Positions 32,236 to 43,600 of a stretch of DNA of 64,000 bases are shown piece by piece. Position 1 is the stretch's first letter, and each line of letters starts with the position of its first letter. The notes beneath the pieces are model-generated. The model saw only the letters and a program-made list of their open reading frames with translations, had not been told where the DNA came from and made no database searches. A program made the position numbers and the translations under genes. The stretch spans positions 734,501 through 798,500 of the forward strand of contig JARFJB010002472.1 of assembly GCA_036346205.1 (NCBI GenBank), read 5' to 3'. The stretch comes from Vesta saturnalis. Lineage: Eukaryota; Arthropoda; Insecta; Coleoptera; Lampyridae.

Positions 32236-32760
32236 CATGCTCACGTTTTACAAATGAAGATTTGATTTATTAATTTTGTATGGTGAATGTGGAAGAATAA
32301 CTAATCGAGCATGCAGAACATTTGTAGAACGGTACCCGCAAAAATCCACTACAACAAGGGAATGTGTGAGTAGATTAATGTGTAATTGTTTGGAGTATGG
32401 GCTCTTTTGACATCCACATTTGGATTCAAATCTAGGACTATTTAATAATGATTTAGGTAGCATTGCGTAAGAAATAAATATTTTTGATTTCGTTTCAGAG
32501 TATTCGGAAACATCTAGGAGAGACGCAGAGCAGGTTTCTGATATTTTAAAGTCCAAAATTCTTTTTTCAAATGTTCGACGAAGCCAAATTTACAAAAAAT
32601 AGCATGTTTAACAAAAGAAATAGTCATTATTTGGCATCTAAAAATCCAAGAACTGTACGTGCTCCTAATTTCCAGTATTCTTGGCAATTTAACGTAAATT
32701 GTGCTAAAAATTACAAAATATGCACTCTTTATTTTTTGACGAGAATTTGAATAACCATAT
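32236..32760 (+). pseudogene. DUF4817-group transposase, internally shortened
   Basis: It starts MLTFTNEDLIYLILYGECGR, ITNRACRTFVERYPQ. This is the N-terminal motif of the family (F...E....LiYGEC..N...A...Y.ERYP). Degraded sequence follows, then a frame with MFDEAKFTKNSMFNKRNSHY and LASKNPRTVRAPNFQYSWQF NV (first catalytic Asp in DEAKF). The second and third Asp are missing. The DEAKF..N..FN..N..YW wording is close to the 27 kb pseudogene. Confidence 0.75.
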
Positions 32761-32910
32761 TTTACAGCAAGGCTATTAATCTATAGTACTGAAACAGTAG
32801 GCATGATTTTGCTTAAACCTCTCGCAAGTGATACTGTTATTTGACATAAACATTAACAATTGGTTTTGGTCAGATGTACTAATATGTAAGTTTCAAAATA
32901 ATGTTAACCA

Positions 32911-33138
32911 TTGAAGAAAATGCTGTTGTGTGCAAAAACGAGAAGCGAAGAAAAAAGAAAGGGGGAAAGAAGGGTCGCTGCTCACTTACGGATGGAAGGA
33001 ATTTCCGGTCAGTCGGTTCGGATCGGGGTTAAGAAAATTCCGGTAGAGGTAAGGGCGCCAGGAGCCGCTTCTCCAAAAAAAGTAATCACCGTTATCCCAG
33101 CTCCTGAATTACAATGTCTAGAAGAGGCGATCAGGTAA
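32911..33138 (+). other. 75-codon open frame, unidentified
   Basis: The frame starts MKKMLLCAKTRSEEKRKGER and ends ELQCLEEAIR. The first half is strongly basic, and the second half (SVRIGVKKIPVEVRAPGAAS) is ordinary mixed sequence. Its DNA is noticeably richer in G+C than the flanks. It contains a strong splice-donor match, GAGGTAAGG at 33047-33055, and another, CAGGTAACT, at 33133-33141. It may be a host exon, a fragment of an element ORF, or chance. I do not recognise it. Confidence 0.25.
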
Positions 33139-34106
33139 CTAATGGAAAGGAGAAACCAATAGGAAAAAAAGAATGATATACTGTAAAACAAAACCTATAA
33201 TTGCTGAATCAAATAAAAAAAAGTACAACATAAACAAAACGTCTTTAAAAATGGACATTTTATACAGAAAGACAAATAAATTTCAAATTAATATCCAACA
33301 CCAGGTAACTACACGATTAATTATGTAGCTAAATTTATAAGTATCAACGTGTAAATTATGTTACAGTAATTTAAAATGTAAATAAAATATGAACCTGATT
33401 AATTGCGTAAGGACTTCTTAAAATAGCGCAGGTTTTTCAATGTGTAAAAGTTAATTTGCAAAATGATAATTATTTTCGGAATACCTTTTATGCCCTAACA
33501 AAATTTAATTTGACGTAATATCAAAGGGAAAGCTAAAAAAAGATAAAATTTAATCAATTACATCAATATTTAAATTCAAAGCTTAAACATAGGCACCTGT
33601 TTAGGTGCCTATGTTAGTTTTACCGTGCGCAGGCTTGTTTGATAGTTAACACAGCACAAACGTTAAAAGATAAAAATAATGGCCGACAGCTTATTACAAA
33701 TCGGTAGTTAAAAGGACAATTCATACAAAAATTAAAGATCTAACGATAAAAAGTAAGTAATTTAGTAATAATGTAATACATTATATTTAACGGTTCTAAT
33801 TATAGATGCACACAGAAAAAAACAAAGGGAAAGTGGAGGAGAAACACATTGCAGAAAATGGTTCAGATAAATAACATTTTAGTGAGATCAGGGAGGTATG
33901 CTAATAGTTTTCTTGCTTTAGTATTACGGGATGGAGAAGAAAATAATCGGGGTATAGGTTACATATATAAAACATGGGGGTAAAGAATATGGTTAAAATT
34001 GTCTGACCTTTTGCCGATTTCTAAGTTGATTATTGATGTTCTACTTAAGTTATTTTTCTACGAGGTGAACCAAAGGTGTAAAAAGATGGAACTTCTAGGT
34101 AATCTA
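33139..34106. other. Non-coding stretch
   Basis: AT-rich with no recognised gene. It holds the 13-bp hairpin at 33586-33615. Confidence 0.35.
33586..33615. repeat. Perfect 13-bp hairpin
   Basis: AACATAGGCACCT, four-base loop GTTT, then AGGTGCCTATGTT. A strong short stem in otherwise featureless sequence. There is no run of T downstream and no RNA gene signature. Confidence 0.9.
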
Positions 34107-34254
34107 CTCACACGCACACACGCACACACGCACGCTCTTCCGCACGCACGCACACACGCACGGACGCACGCACACACCCACATACCCACACACCCACACA
34201 CCCACACCCACACACACACGCACACACACACACACGCACACACACACACAGACA

Positions 34255-34285
<31 letters not shown>

Positions 34286-34353
34286 TACACAAACACACAC
34301 ACACACACACACGCACACGCACACAAACGCACACACACACACATACACACACA

Positions 34354-34394
<41 letters not shown>

Positions 34395-34475
34395 CACACA
34401 TACACACACACACACAACACACACCCACGCACGCACGCACGCAAACATGTACGCACGCACGCACACACATACAGG
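34107..34475. repeat. (CA)n / (CACG)n microsatellite, about 370 bp
   Basis: Almost uninterrupted CA dinucleotides with CACG, CACACC and CACAAA variants, and blocks of GCACGCAC near both ends. The long His-Thr and Cys-Val frames through this region on both strands are artefacts of the repeat. Confidence 0.97.
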
Positions 34476-35389
34476 TACAGATGATCTAATCTTAAATTTC
34501 TTTTAGTTATAACATATGACACGATAACGATAACACCCAGAACGAAAACAACCACAAAATGAAAATTATAATGAGCCATTAAGAAAGGCGCGTAGAATAA
34601 TAAAGGTGGAAGGCGAACTCTTCGTTATAACTATATGAATGGTAAACTTTAAAACCGCACTAGGCGAAGAAAACAATGTATACTCAGCAATCTCCAGCAG
34701 AAACTTATTTTCTTAGTTACGAAATTCATTTTTAAATATCCTTTTTGGGAAGAGTGAAATTAAATCAGAGAATTATTAAAGGAATGCTTTAGCAACCAAG
34801 CATCTAATGCTAACAAAAGCAAAAGTTTTGTGAAAAGAAAGAGTGTTATCTATGAATCAGCAAAAATGCATGTTAAACAAAAGCAAGAGATTAGAAATTT
34901 TTGAAAAGTTATGGTAAAATTGGAATTTATGTATGACACTATAGGCAACCCCAAAGTACTAGATTGAATATTAAGTTGTATAACTGTAAGGTTAAAAATG
35001 TAAAATCTAATCCAAATCAAATAAATATATAATAGAAATTTTGGTACAAATTCTGTTCAATTGAGCATTATATTGACTCATACGTTTTAGGCAGACAAAA
35101 TAGCCCAAGCAATAAATTCGTCCGCGAAGTAGTAATGCTATTGTACTGAACGTTATAACCAAATTTAGAAGAACTGGGGAAGTATGTTACACTAATGAAA
35201 AGGTAAAGATAGACGAAAGATAACAGTAGATACCAACAAAAATCAGAAAAGCGTATTCAATCAAATTGTGAGCTCAACATCTCCTAGTGAACGGAGATTT
35301 GCTACAAAATTTGATATAAACGGGAGAACTCTGCCGAAGGTATTGAAATAACTTCATTCCCATTCATACTTTATTCAGACGAGCCAACA
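34476..35389. other. Non-coding stretch
   Basis: No recognised coding or repeat feature. Confidence 0.35.
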
Positions 35390-36000
35390 ATTGAGAAAAT
35401 GTGATTACTCGACAAGACCTGAATACTGCTATAGAATACTTGCTTTGAAATATAATAATTCCAGTTTGACCAGTAACATCTGGTACAGTGACGAATTTTC
35501 ATTTGTCAGGTCATTTAAATACGAGTAGCACTAGATTTTTAGGTTTCCATCGAGCAGAAGAGGTGGAAGAAATAGTGTTACATAGTGAAAACGTGGCCGT
35601 CTGGTGTGGAGTTTCTGGACAAGGAATTATTGGGCTTTACTTCATTGAGGAAAACGGACATCCAGCAACTGTTAGCCAAGAGAGCTGTAACACACAATTT
35701 CTCACACCGTTTGTAGATGACCTTAGAAGAACGTTTGGAAACAACGTGATTTCGCGTTTGACCCATTCTTCTTTTCCATCTCACCCTTCGGATTTAATAT
35801 CATTGAATGCGCTTGTTTGGGGTATGCTAAAACTGTGGATTTTGCGAGATAACCCTCCGGCTACAATACAACAGCTAAAAGAGTAAATTATACAAGCGAC
35901 AGATGCAACAGCAACTGACCACATATGCTCACAAACGATAAGAGCAGTGAGTCCAACGTATATGGAGGGCACATATTGTTATTAACGCTAAGACTAAGTG
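35390..36000 (+). pseudogene. Tc1/mariner-type transposase (SGHVN lineage), internally deleted
   Basis: One frame gives NIWYSDEFSF (first catalytic Asp). After a one-base shift the main frame reads FHLSGHLNTSSTRFLGF, VLHSENVAVWCGVSGQGIIG and LYFIEENGHPATV, then NNVISRLTHSSFPSHPSDLI and WGMLKLWILRDNPPATIQQL. The WFSDEAHF.LSGHVN.QN.R.WG pattern is common in insect and other arthropod mariner-like elements. The second Asp segment (FQQDGA) between VDDLRRTFGN and the SHPSDL block is missing. The third acidic position falls in a garbled SPDL..LD motif. The C-terminus is degraded near 35990. Confidence 0.75.
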
Positions 36001-36119
36001 TTAATTTATCGTTACATATAATTTTAAGTAAAACAAGTTTGAAATATTCCGTACTATAAATTAATAGCCATACAGTAATATTAATGACATAGTTAGACCA
36101 ATTTTGATCGGTTTAATAG

Positions 36120-36415
36120 AAAACGAAAGATACTGTGTTTCAAAATGATAGGGCTCCTCCTCGCAATACTAGCATAAATTAGGATACATTGAACGATATT
36201 TTTGAAGATAGGCGTTTGGGAAATAATGGATTTTTTCACTGGTGACCCCCGGCCACCAGATCTCACACCACTTTTATACCTGGTGTGTAATTAAACAGAG
36301 TTTACTAAATTTCCAAGGGACCGTAAAAAACTGCCCACCAAGGGATGGGTAGACGCCTGGAAAAATTCTTTGAAGCAAATGGGCGGCATTTTGAACATTT
36401 GTTAACGTAACAATT
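36120..36415 (+). pseudogene. DUF4817-group transposase C-terminal scrap
   Basis: Separate from the preceding fragment. FQNDRAPPRNTS corresponds to the second-Asp block (FQQDGAPPH..). LNDIFEDRRLGNNG precedes a garbled third-Asp stretch, and ANGRHFEHLLT or the overlapping LKQMGG ends the protein, as in other members here. Short, multi-frame, dead. Confidence 0.65.
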
Positions 36416-37192
36416 CCATTAATGTGTTGTTTTGTTTTTTACTGTTGCCTATTAATGTACTTTTCTACGTTTTGTGTTGTTGTTTGTTTATCAGTTTTCG
36501 ATAATTATATTTCCATTTGTAAAAACTTAATATTCCAAACCAAACTGACTTAATTTGCGTGACAATTTGAATTTAAATAGCATGAAAAGTATGGCATATT
36601 TTTAATGCTGGTTTTCTTAGTGAAGGGCAGGGCAGGTCTTGGATATAGTACATTCTACGTAAGGTCACCCTAAAATTTTAGGTAGCTATTTAGAACTTTG
36701 GTATGGATAGTCCACCATTTGAAAATTATTTTTGTAACATATTTCTGAAAAACCTTTTCAGATAATAATCATATAGGGATCAAATTATGAAATTGCAAAA
36801 AGGCCGTTTTAAAAAAAAATGCGAAGTCAAGGCGTACTCTATACCAGGCGGGAATGTAGAAGTGTGGGGCGTGACGTCAGTAGGCCTAGAACTGTAATGG
36901 AATGCATGCAGTAGCATGTAGAAATTGTGGAGTTTTAAGCTGCGCCAAGAAATTCTAATAATATCTGTCGCAATATGAATCGGAAATGCCATGTACCAGA
37001 TTCTCGAAACACCTGTCATAGTATTACTTTATACAAAATATTGCATTGTATAATTATAAAAAATTACCAAACCTCTATAAATCAGTTGTCAGCGTCAAAA
37101 AAGTTTAATATCATAGCGAAAATTTAGAGCATTGCAACAAAAGTTTAATTCATAGTTGTATTTACTGAAATTGCAGTTACATAATACGTGGG
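36416..37192. other. Spacer without recognised gene
   Basis: Nothing recognisable. A 79-codon minus-strand frame at 36780-37019 has no family signature. Confidence 0.3.
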
Positions 37193-37525
37193 CTTACTGC
37201 AAAAACCCGTTAAGTTCATTCTTGCTTGATTTCAAAGTAAGAACACAGTTAAGTACAAAAATTGATATTGAATAATTTGACAGAATCTCGTAAGTCCATA
37301 TAATTATTAAAGGTTATTTTTATAGTATACCATATTCGTCAAGTCCAAAAAGCTATACTTCAAACAACTAAAATACTGTAAGGGCTTTTGATTGCTTCTT
37401 GCATATTATCCAATATTACTAATCGATTACATTGTTTACCGCAAAAACCCTTTATAACACTTTTATTTCATACCAATACATTATGAACAAATAAACCCTT
37501 AGTTACCGTAACTGTAGACATGTTC

Positions 37526-37574
37526 ATAACTCCCTAGGGAGTTATAGTAGGGAATTATAGATCTATAACTCCCT
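37526..37574. repeat. Double palindrome built from four ATAACTCCCT units
   Basis: ATAACTCCCTAGGGAGTTAT (37526-37545) is a perfect 20-bp palindrome. At 37549-37574, AGGGAaTTATAGATC... mirrors itself with one mismatch. The ten-base unit ATAACTCCCT occurs in plus, minus, minus, plus order. It lies in the 5' non-coding part of the 37.2-39.0 kb element, where a transposase-binding array would be expected. Confidence 0.85.
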
Positions 37575-38019
37575 CTAATGTATTTTGACAAATATTTGCA
37601 AGCTTGTTCGTTGATGTATCCATGGTAACAATGCCCACTTAATTTTTAAACGTTCGTTTAATTTTAATATCCAACATAATTTCGTTTTCATATTTCATTT
37701 TAATGATCTTATCTTATAATGCCACCATAACACACTTAGCACTTCTGGTAAAATATTTGTCGTTCATTTTTTACAAAATTTACAGGCGAATCAATATAAA
37801 CACAACTGCACACTCGCTTTAGTGTAACGCACCACTATGAAAAAACGAGAAGGTCATTCTGGAAGAATCAGTTTAGTGTTTAACTTCAGTCAAACACCAC
37901 TGCATAATGAAGATGGGTAGCCTTTATAGAAGAATGTGCTAAATTTAACTGAACACCTGTGAATGGGATTACATACAGAAGAGCTGTTTCTAATAATTAC
38001 AATCTTTCTTTCTTTAAAC

Positions 38020-38895
38020 CTAAAGAAGATGTTTGCCAGTTATGCAACAGATACGATTCCGTTAAAAGTGCTGAAGAAAAACAAACTTTGGAAGCCCAGT
38101 ATAAGCAACACCTGGTGCCAAACAGATAAAGCATTTATGTGTTGTACATTTGTTTTGCACGCCTTTCTCTAGATTCTTTCCAATGACGCTCAATGTATTA
38201 CAGTCTTAAACTATGTTACGTGATGCCTGAAATAGAAAGTTTCCTACTAAAATATATCATCCAATTAGATCCTCAAATCACGCTAATCTGTTTTTATTCT
38301 GATACTTGCGGTAGACGAAATGGCAACCAAAATATAGCCGCACTTTTCTTATATTTGGGACAAATTACAAATTTGGACACTATTGAACATAAGTTTTTAG
38401 AAAGTGGACACACATTTATGGAAGTTGACAGCATGCAAAGTGCTATACAGACAACAAAAGGACACTGAGATTGGTTCAATATTTTTACAGTCTTTCAAAT
38501 GCTTTTTCCAGATTTTAAAGATTTGACAGATTTATTCCAAAATATAATCAAGAACAGAAACAAGAATAACGAAGGCGAAACTGTCAATTGGTTTAGAAGT
38601 AAAGGTACGAAAAACCAGCCCAGGCATAAAACAATATTAAAAACGGCCATACCTCAGAATTTAAAGAAATTTTTATTTTTGGTAAAGGGCGTCAACAGAA
38701 TTTACAACAAATCAATCTGAAAAAGCTGTATTCAAAAATACTTCCGATAGCACAAAAGAAAAAAAAAAGTTTGATACAGTTGTGCAAAAAAGGAGACATA
38801 CCTGAAGAATTCCATGGTTGGTATAAATCCTTACCAACATCGACAACAGCAGTAGACAGTGTTCCTGGGAATGAAAGCGAACGTGAGAGTGATTA
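38020..38895 (+). pseudogene. Unclassified insect transposase-like protein remnant
   Basis: Blocks in order: a cysteine-poor lead, LKVLKKNKLWKPSISNTWCQ (equivalent to the DLQKVL.LPK..AS..YY segment of relatives), LDPQITLICFYSDTCGRRNG and NQNIAALFLYLGQITNLDTI, EHKFLESGHTFMEVDSMQSA, then FPDFKDLTDLFQ and VNWFRSKG. The YSDgC..QNrN and FLe.GHTqMEvDS.Hs motifs recur in many unnamed insect proteins. The spaced D residues in them suggest an RNase H-like DDE core, but this is inference. Stops occur at 38170, 38466 and 38718. The most coherent part is the 91-residue frame at 38193-38468. Confidence 0.6.
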
Positions 38896-38968
38896 ATAAA
38901 CACAATTTTGTTATTTACCTAATCTTAAAGTATTATTTGAGACTTAACGGGTTTTTTTTTGCGGTAAG

Positions 38969-39539
38969 CGCACAAAAAAAGTTCATATAAAACAAGAAAA
39001 ATGAAGCACAAATCCAATAGGATAATATTTAGTTTCTACTGTACAATGGAAGCAGTTGGGAAGATATCATTAAGGAATGTTTCACTAACGGGAATTTAGC
39101 ACTAGACTTTAAGTTGAAGCAACAGACCAAACTGAAAAGCATGTCACCAAAACGCATTTAGATAGTGACAATTTTACAAAGCTCCAGCATTAAGATGTCG
39201 TTACGTAAATTCATAGAAACCAGCTGGTTAATGCATAGGATAAACTTAGGTACGTATATGAATGATAGTTGATTTTACCACTATGTTGATGAAAATTTTT
39301 ATAAGAAGGACTCAACTTTTTGCTTATATGAAAAAATTGTACACTTCCAGTAACAAGGAATACGATACATTATTTGTAGATAATAAAGTAATTTGCCAAT
39401 TACCATTGACAACTCCGGGCTAGTTAAACATAGTAATCCGATTCACTTCCGGCTACACATGCGTCATTCACTAAAGTCATCGAGTCATCCACCGCTCTGA
39501 CAGTGGTACCATATTAAACAAAAACTGCACTTCGCTCCT
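38969..39539. other. Spacer without recognised gene
   Basis: AT-rich with a few GC-richer patches near 39430-39520. No signature. Confidence 0.3.
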
Positions 39540-40625
39540 TTTTTTTAACATTTTCATTATTACTTCCACCGCATACTCCACAATACCAATCTCCTTACTT
39601 TTTTAACTTTGAAAGGAATTTTAATGATGTGGTTTTCTGTGGTTGCTTTTTACAAACCTCACAAGACGTCGATGGTTGACTTGGAACAATAATTTCAGAC
39701 TAAGACTTTCTGGAGGAATAATTCCCTGTTTAATTTGGGGGAATTTTCAATGAATGGTCTATAGCGACGTTTGTAGAATTAGTTCTGAAACGATTTGAAG
39801 TTTGATCTACAACTAAGTAAGGAACCGAAGCTTCATCTGCGATGCATCTGGTTTTACATAACATCGTGTTTTTTCAAAACTATTCGGAATGGTATCGGGC
39901 ACGAAAACTAAATGCTAGGTTGTTTTAAGTAACTAGAAATCAAATCGGTTGGATTTATCTCATGTGTACTGACGCATAAAGGTATCCAATTACTTCTTAC
40001 ATTTCGATGTTGTACATTCTAACACCTAACGATTGCAAAGATAGTGGGATGGAAATCTTACACTGTGGACGTCAAGCGTGTGCACCATTGCAACCATGAA
40101 TCGTCTAGCAAGCATAAATATCCATTAGTAAAATAATGGGGATTATTTTGATAAAATCCCATGTTGAAGGACCTAACCAGGCTATAAGGGATACCGATTT
40201 CCGATGGACCTTTCAACACCCTCACTCCTTTGAAAATTATTAAAGGCGGAACTGAAATATCAAATGCAATTATGCAACTAAAAAGTGTCATAACCAGTCC
40301 AGGTTCGAATAGACTTGTCTATAAACATGTCCTTTTCCAACAAGATTTACCATTTTCTTGCCTTCCACAATATAAGTTAGTTCGGTTTGAGAAACATTCC
40401 AAAGCCTGTTTGGAATGTTTTTATGCCAACGCCAGTAGCAGTATACCAGTGTACTATAAAAATCATGTAGTATTCGTTGATTTGTCAGGTTAGAGTTATT
40501 CATTACCGTCAAGTTGCGTAATTGCCAAACCGTACCGTAGCTTTGCTTAAACTTGACCCCAACATCGTCCCACCACTTTTTTTGTTTGATTAACAGAATC
40601 ACCTTCTTGTAGACATTCGACAATT
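39540..40625 (-). pseudogene. pogo-type transposase (DDE_1), decayed
   Basis: From 40623 leftward: NIPNRLWNVSQTELTYIVEG corresponds to the pogo motif IfNvDETGLt..., whose first catalytic Asp is here Ser-Gln. Then KMVNLVGKGHVYRQVYSN, CIIAFDISVPPLIIFKGVRV, SLVRSFNMGFYQNN and LCLLDDSW (the second Asp block, LLlDnHgSH). Near 39630 a C-terminal frame reads STSCEVCKKQPQKTT and DWYCGVCGG, the zinc-finger-like tail (C..C...W..C..C) seen in many pogo/jerky proteins. The third acidic residue is not readable. Several frameshifts, and the N-terminal DNA-binding half is absent. Confidence 0.75.
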
Positions 40626-43600
40626 CTTAAATCCAAACTCCAAATTTTATTTACCGTCCGCCCTAATCCTGATTGTCGTATTTAATTGCTTCTAAAGCAA
40701 CCTGAACTCTGTACTGTATTGTGTGAACGATCGACGTTTTTGTTTAAAATGCTTATCTTTAGTTTTAATTGACCTAGAAAGATCAATTTAAAAGAAATCT
40801 TAACGTGACAAAAAATTCAATACTATAATCACATCGAGCTAATCTATGAAAAAAATATTTACGGAGCTTAAGCCCATATGTAAGCTTCAATCTACAGGCC
40901 GCCTTCAACAATGCAAGTTTTAAGGTTAGATATTTGTCAGAACTTGCCTTACCGTATATAAAACTGGCGCGTGTTAATATCTTGTCTCAAGTACAGTAAA
41001 TAATTAATAATTAACTGCGTACCTCGTTTATGTAGCACTTAGAAATACATAAAAATGTAGGACACGCGCCCTACAAATAAAGTGCACTTGTACCAAAACA
41101 ATCGTCTCTTCGTGAACTGTAAGCTAAAGCAATAGCTGCTATATTACTCTGGTAATGCCGTAAAGAGTGAAACACCAACTATGAGGACTATATACTTTAC
41201 GGAATTACCACAATTTATCACGTTTTCGTAGCTTTTTCAGTAAATCCAAAATTAATTTGTTTTAACTGAATCCTCTTAACTATATAACACGCTAAGAAAA
41301 ATCGGCAGTTAGCTGGAGGTCTAGCCTGACGTTTGTTGCGATTACTAATAGATACACAGCAATGAAATATACGTTCAGAATCTTTCGAATCACGCTTACA
41401 TCACTGTACGGTATCCAATACTGGTTGGGTATACCTTGACCTTTGGCACAGTAGAGATCGTCCGATTGAGGTCACAATATGAGATGGATAGTATTAATTA
41501 GTATGCTATTAATTATTAACGAAAACGTATTTAGAAAAGATGGAACCGAAGTGCCTGATACGGACATTATATTGCCACAAGTTACACATTGAAAATTTGG
41601 TGTTTAACCCACTAGAGGTCAAAATAAAAGATACGCATCTTTAGTTGGTATGTAATTAATTAGGTGAAATGTTTTCAGAGCCCCTTATCATTAAAGGCGG
41701 TTCCAAACCGACTTTCGAAAATAGAACTAAAAAGACAAAGATTTGATGGGTCAATATAAAGAAAATAGGGTGAAGGTAGGATAATCTCTTAACTGAACAC
41801 TTGTGTAGTTGTTTTTGTAATATGAGCACTACGTGTATTGGCAATACCGTGCGCCAAGGACACGTGGTGAAGTATTCCCGGTTATTTATCTTGAGATGCA
41901 GGGTGAAGACCAAGTTTTTGGTAATAAATTCAACCGCTTCTTTCTAGCAGAATAATCAGTTACCTTTTGTGGATATGAACAAGGTTTTACAAAGAGAGTT
42001 GCTTTTCTGCTAGTGCTTAACCATTCCCTTCTGTTCTTGATGCGCACTGCTTTCTTTCACCAGTGGCAATGTGCGCCTAAAAAAGTTGGTGCTGTTAGTA
42101 AGTGCAAGTGATAACGAGCTAAATTTGTTAGTTTTCGCTTAATGCGTGACGTATCCCTGTACCGCTTGTTTTGCAGCTGTACAAAAATACTGTTATTAAG
42201 TAATTAAATAAATCTTTATATAGATTCGGAAGTAAAGATCAATGCTTGATGGCATGTGTCTTAAAATAAATATAAAATTATTATGGGATGGAGAATTAAT
42301 GGGGTGGTTAAATTAATAACTACATCTATCAAAATAGTAATTTAAACATTATATCTGCTGGGTTCGGTTAGGCTTCAGCTGTCCCTCTGTTTGAATCTGC
42401 GCTGGTGGCGATTCTGGCCGTCTAGCGTAATTCACTAAAACATAATGTTTAGTAACACATGCAAGAAAATAAGTAACGGTTCTGGGTGTTATAGTAAGGG
42501 TAATTAGACAAAATATAGGATAGTTCGGTAAAGGTAAATGTTAATTTTGTTGTTAATGGCGAGTCAGATTTACTAAATTAATTTCACAAGTAAGTGATAC
42601 CAGCATTAAGTGAGGTTGCAAAATTGACTCATTTAACGTTAATTTTCAATGAATTTATATATCAAATCTGCAGGGAATAATATTTAAGTGTATTATATAA
42701 AAGTGGAATATTTTTTGTTTACATACGAATGTCAAATGCGGCCTTGATCATTAACAATTAATTGAAAATTGATTCAGGATGATGGATGAGTTAGTACTTC
42801 AATGAGTCGATTGGTCAGATTGTAATTAGTGTGCACGTGTTTGTGAGGTCGGTATTTTAATTACAAGGCGATTGCCTTTAAGGGGCGTGATTAAATACGG
42901 TGGTTATCACGTTGTGTAGATGATGATGCCGTACAGGTGAGGCTGTGTATCAAACGGTAGCGGTTTGCCACTTGTCGTAGAGACAAATTTAAAAGTGGAC
43001 GAAGGCCTAGAAATTTTATTTATTACGTTGAACTGCTTGTAATGTGCATAATTTGATATAATTTATTATTTAACTCATAGTTCTATACTTTTATTTACTT
43101 ATTGGTAGAATGAAATTAAGGTAATGGGCTACAGTTAATGTAGCCGTAGTAAAACCAAAAAATTTTGATAACATTTTTCAAAAAGAATTAATTGAAAGAC
43201 TCGTGCTTGAAATTGTCCACGTTTAATTTTAATTGAGCAACCCAAATTTAATTTTAATACAAGCCAACGCGCTATTTATTGAATAAGTATTACTGTATAT
43301 TGCTTTCTCAAGGAGCTTGTCTTAGAAGCAAAGTTCTACACTGTGACATCTGTTATGTATGTGGTAAGTAAATTAATTAATTATGTTTTCTGTCAGTACA
43401 CATGAATCCTGTATCTGAAATTGCTTCAGTACCTTTGTTTTCGACTTTTTTCTGTACCCATCTTCTGTATCATCGACGATATAAAATTATGGTTATATCG
43501 TTGTGTAATTTCTTCGAAAAATAACTTCTATATTTGCTTCTGAAATTACATGACTACTTATTAGAAATGTTAGCTCCATTATTTAGCGATTACTGATATA

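Larger units (their letters stand above)
37193..38968 (+). mobile_element. Element with CTTACCGCAAAAACCCGTTAAGT terminal repeats
   Basis: The left end at 37193 reads CTTACTGCAAAAACCCGTTA then AGT. The right end at 38968 is its inverse with a longer A run (CTTACCGCAAAAAAAAACCC then GTTAAGT). The length is 1776 bp. A third, internal match TTACCGCAAAAACCC lies at 37436. The plus-strand gene between the ends (38020-38895) belongs to a family of uncharacterised insect transposase-like proteins. No clear target duplication is visible, so the superfamily is unassigned. Confidence 0.65.

Noticed and set aside
34058..34579. Long Cys-Val and His-Thr reading frames up to 173 residues on both strands
   Set aside because: They are translations of a CA/CACG microsatellite and have no protein meaning.
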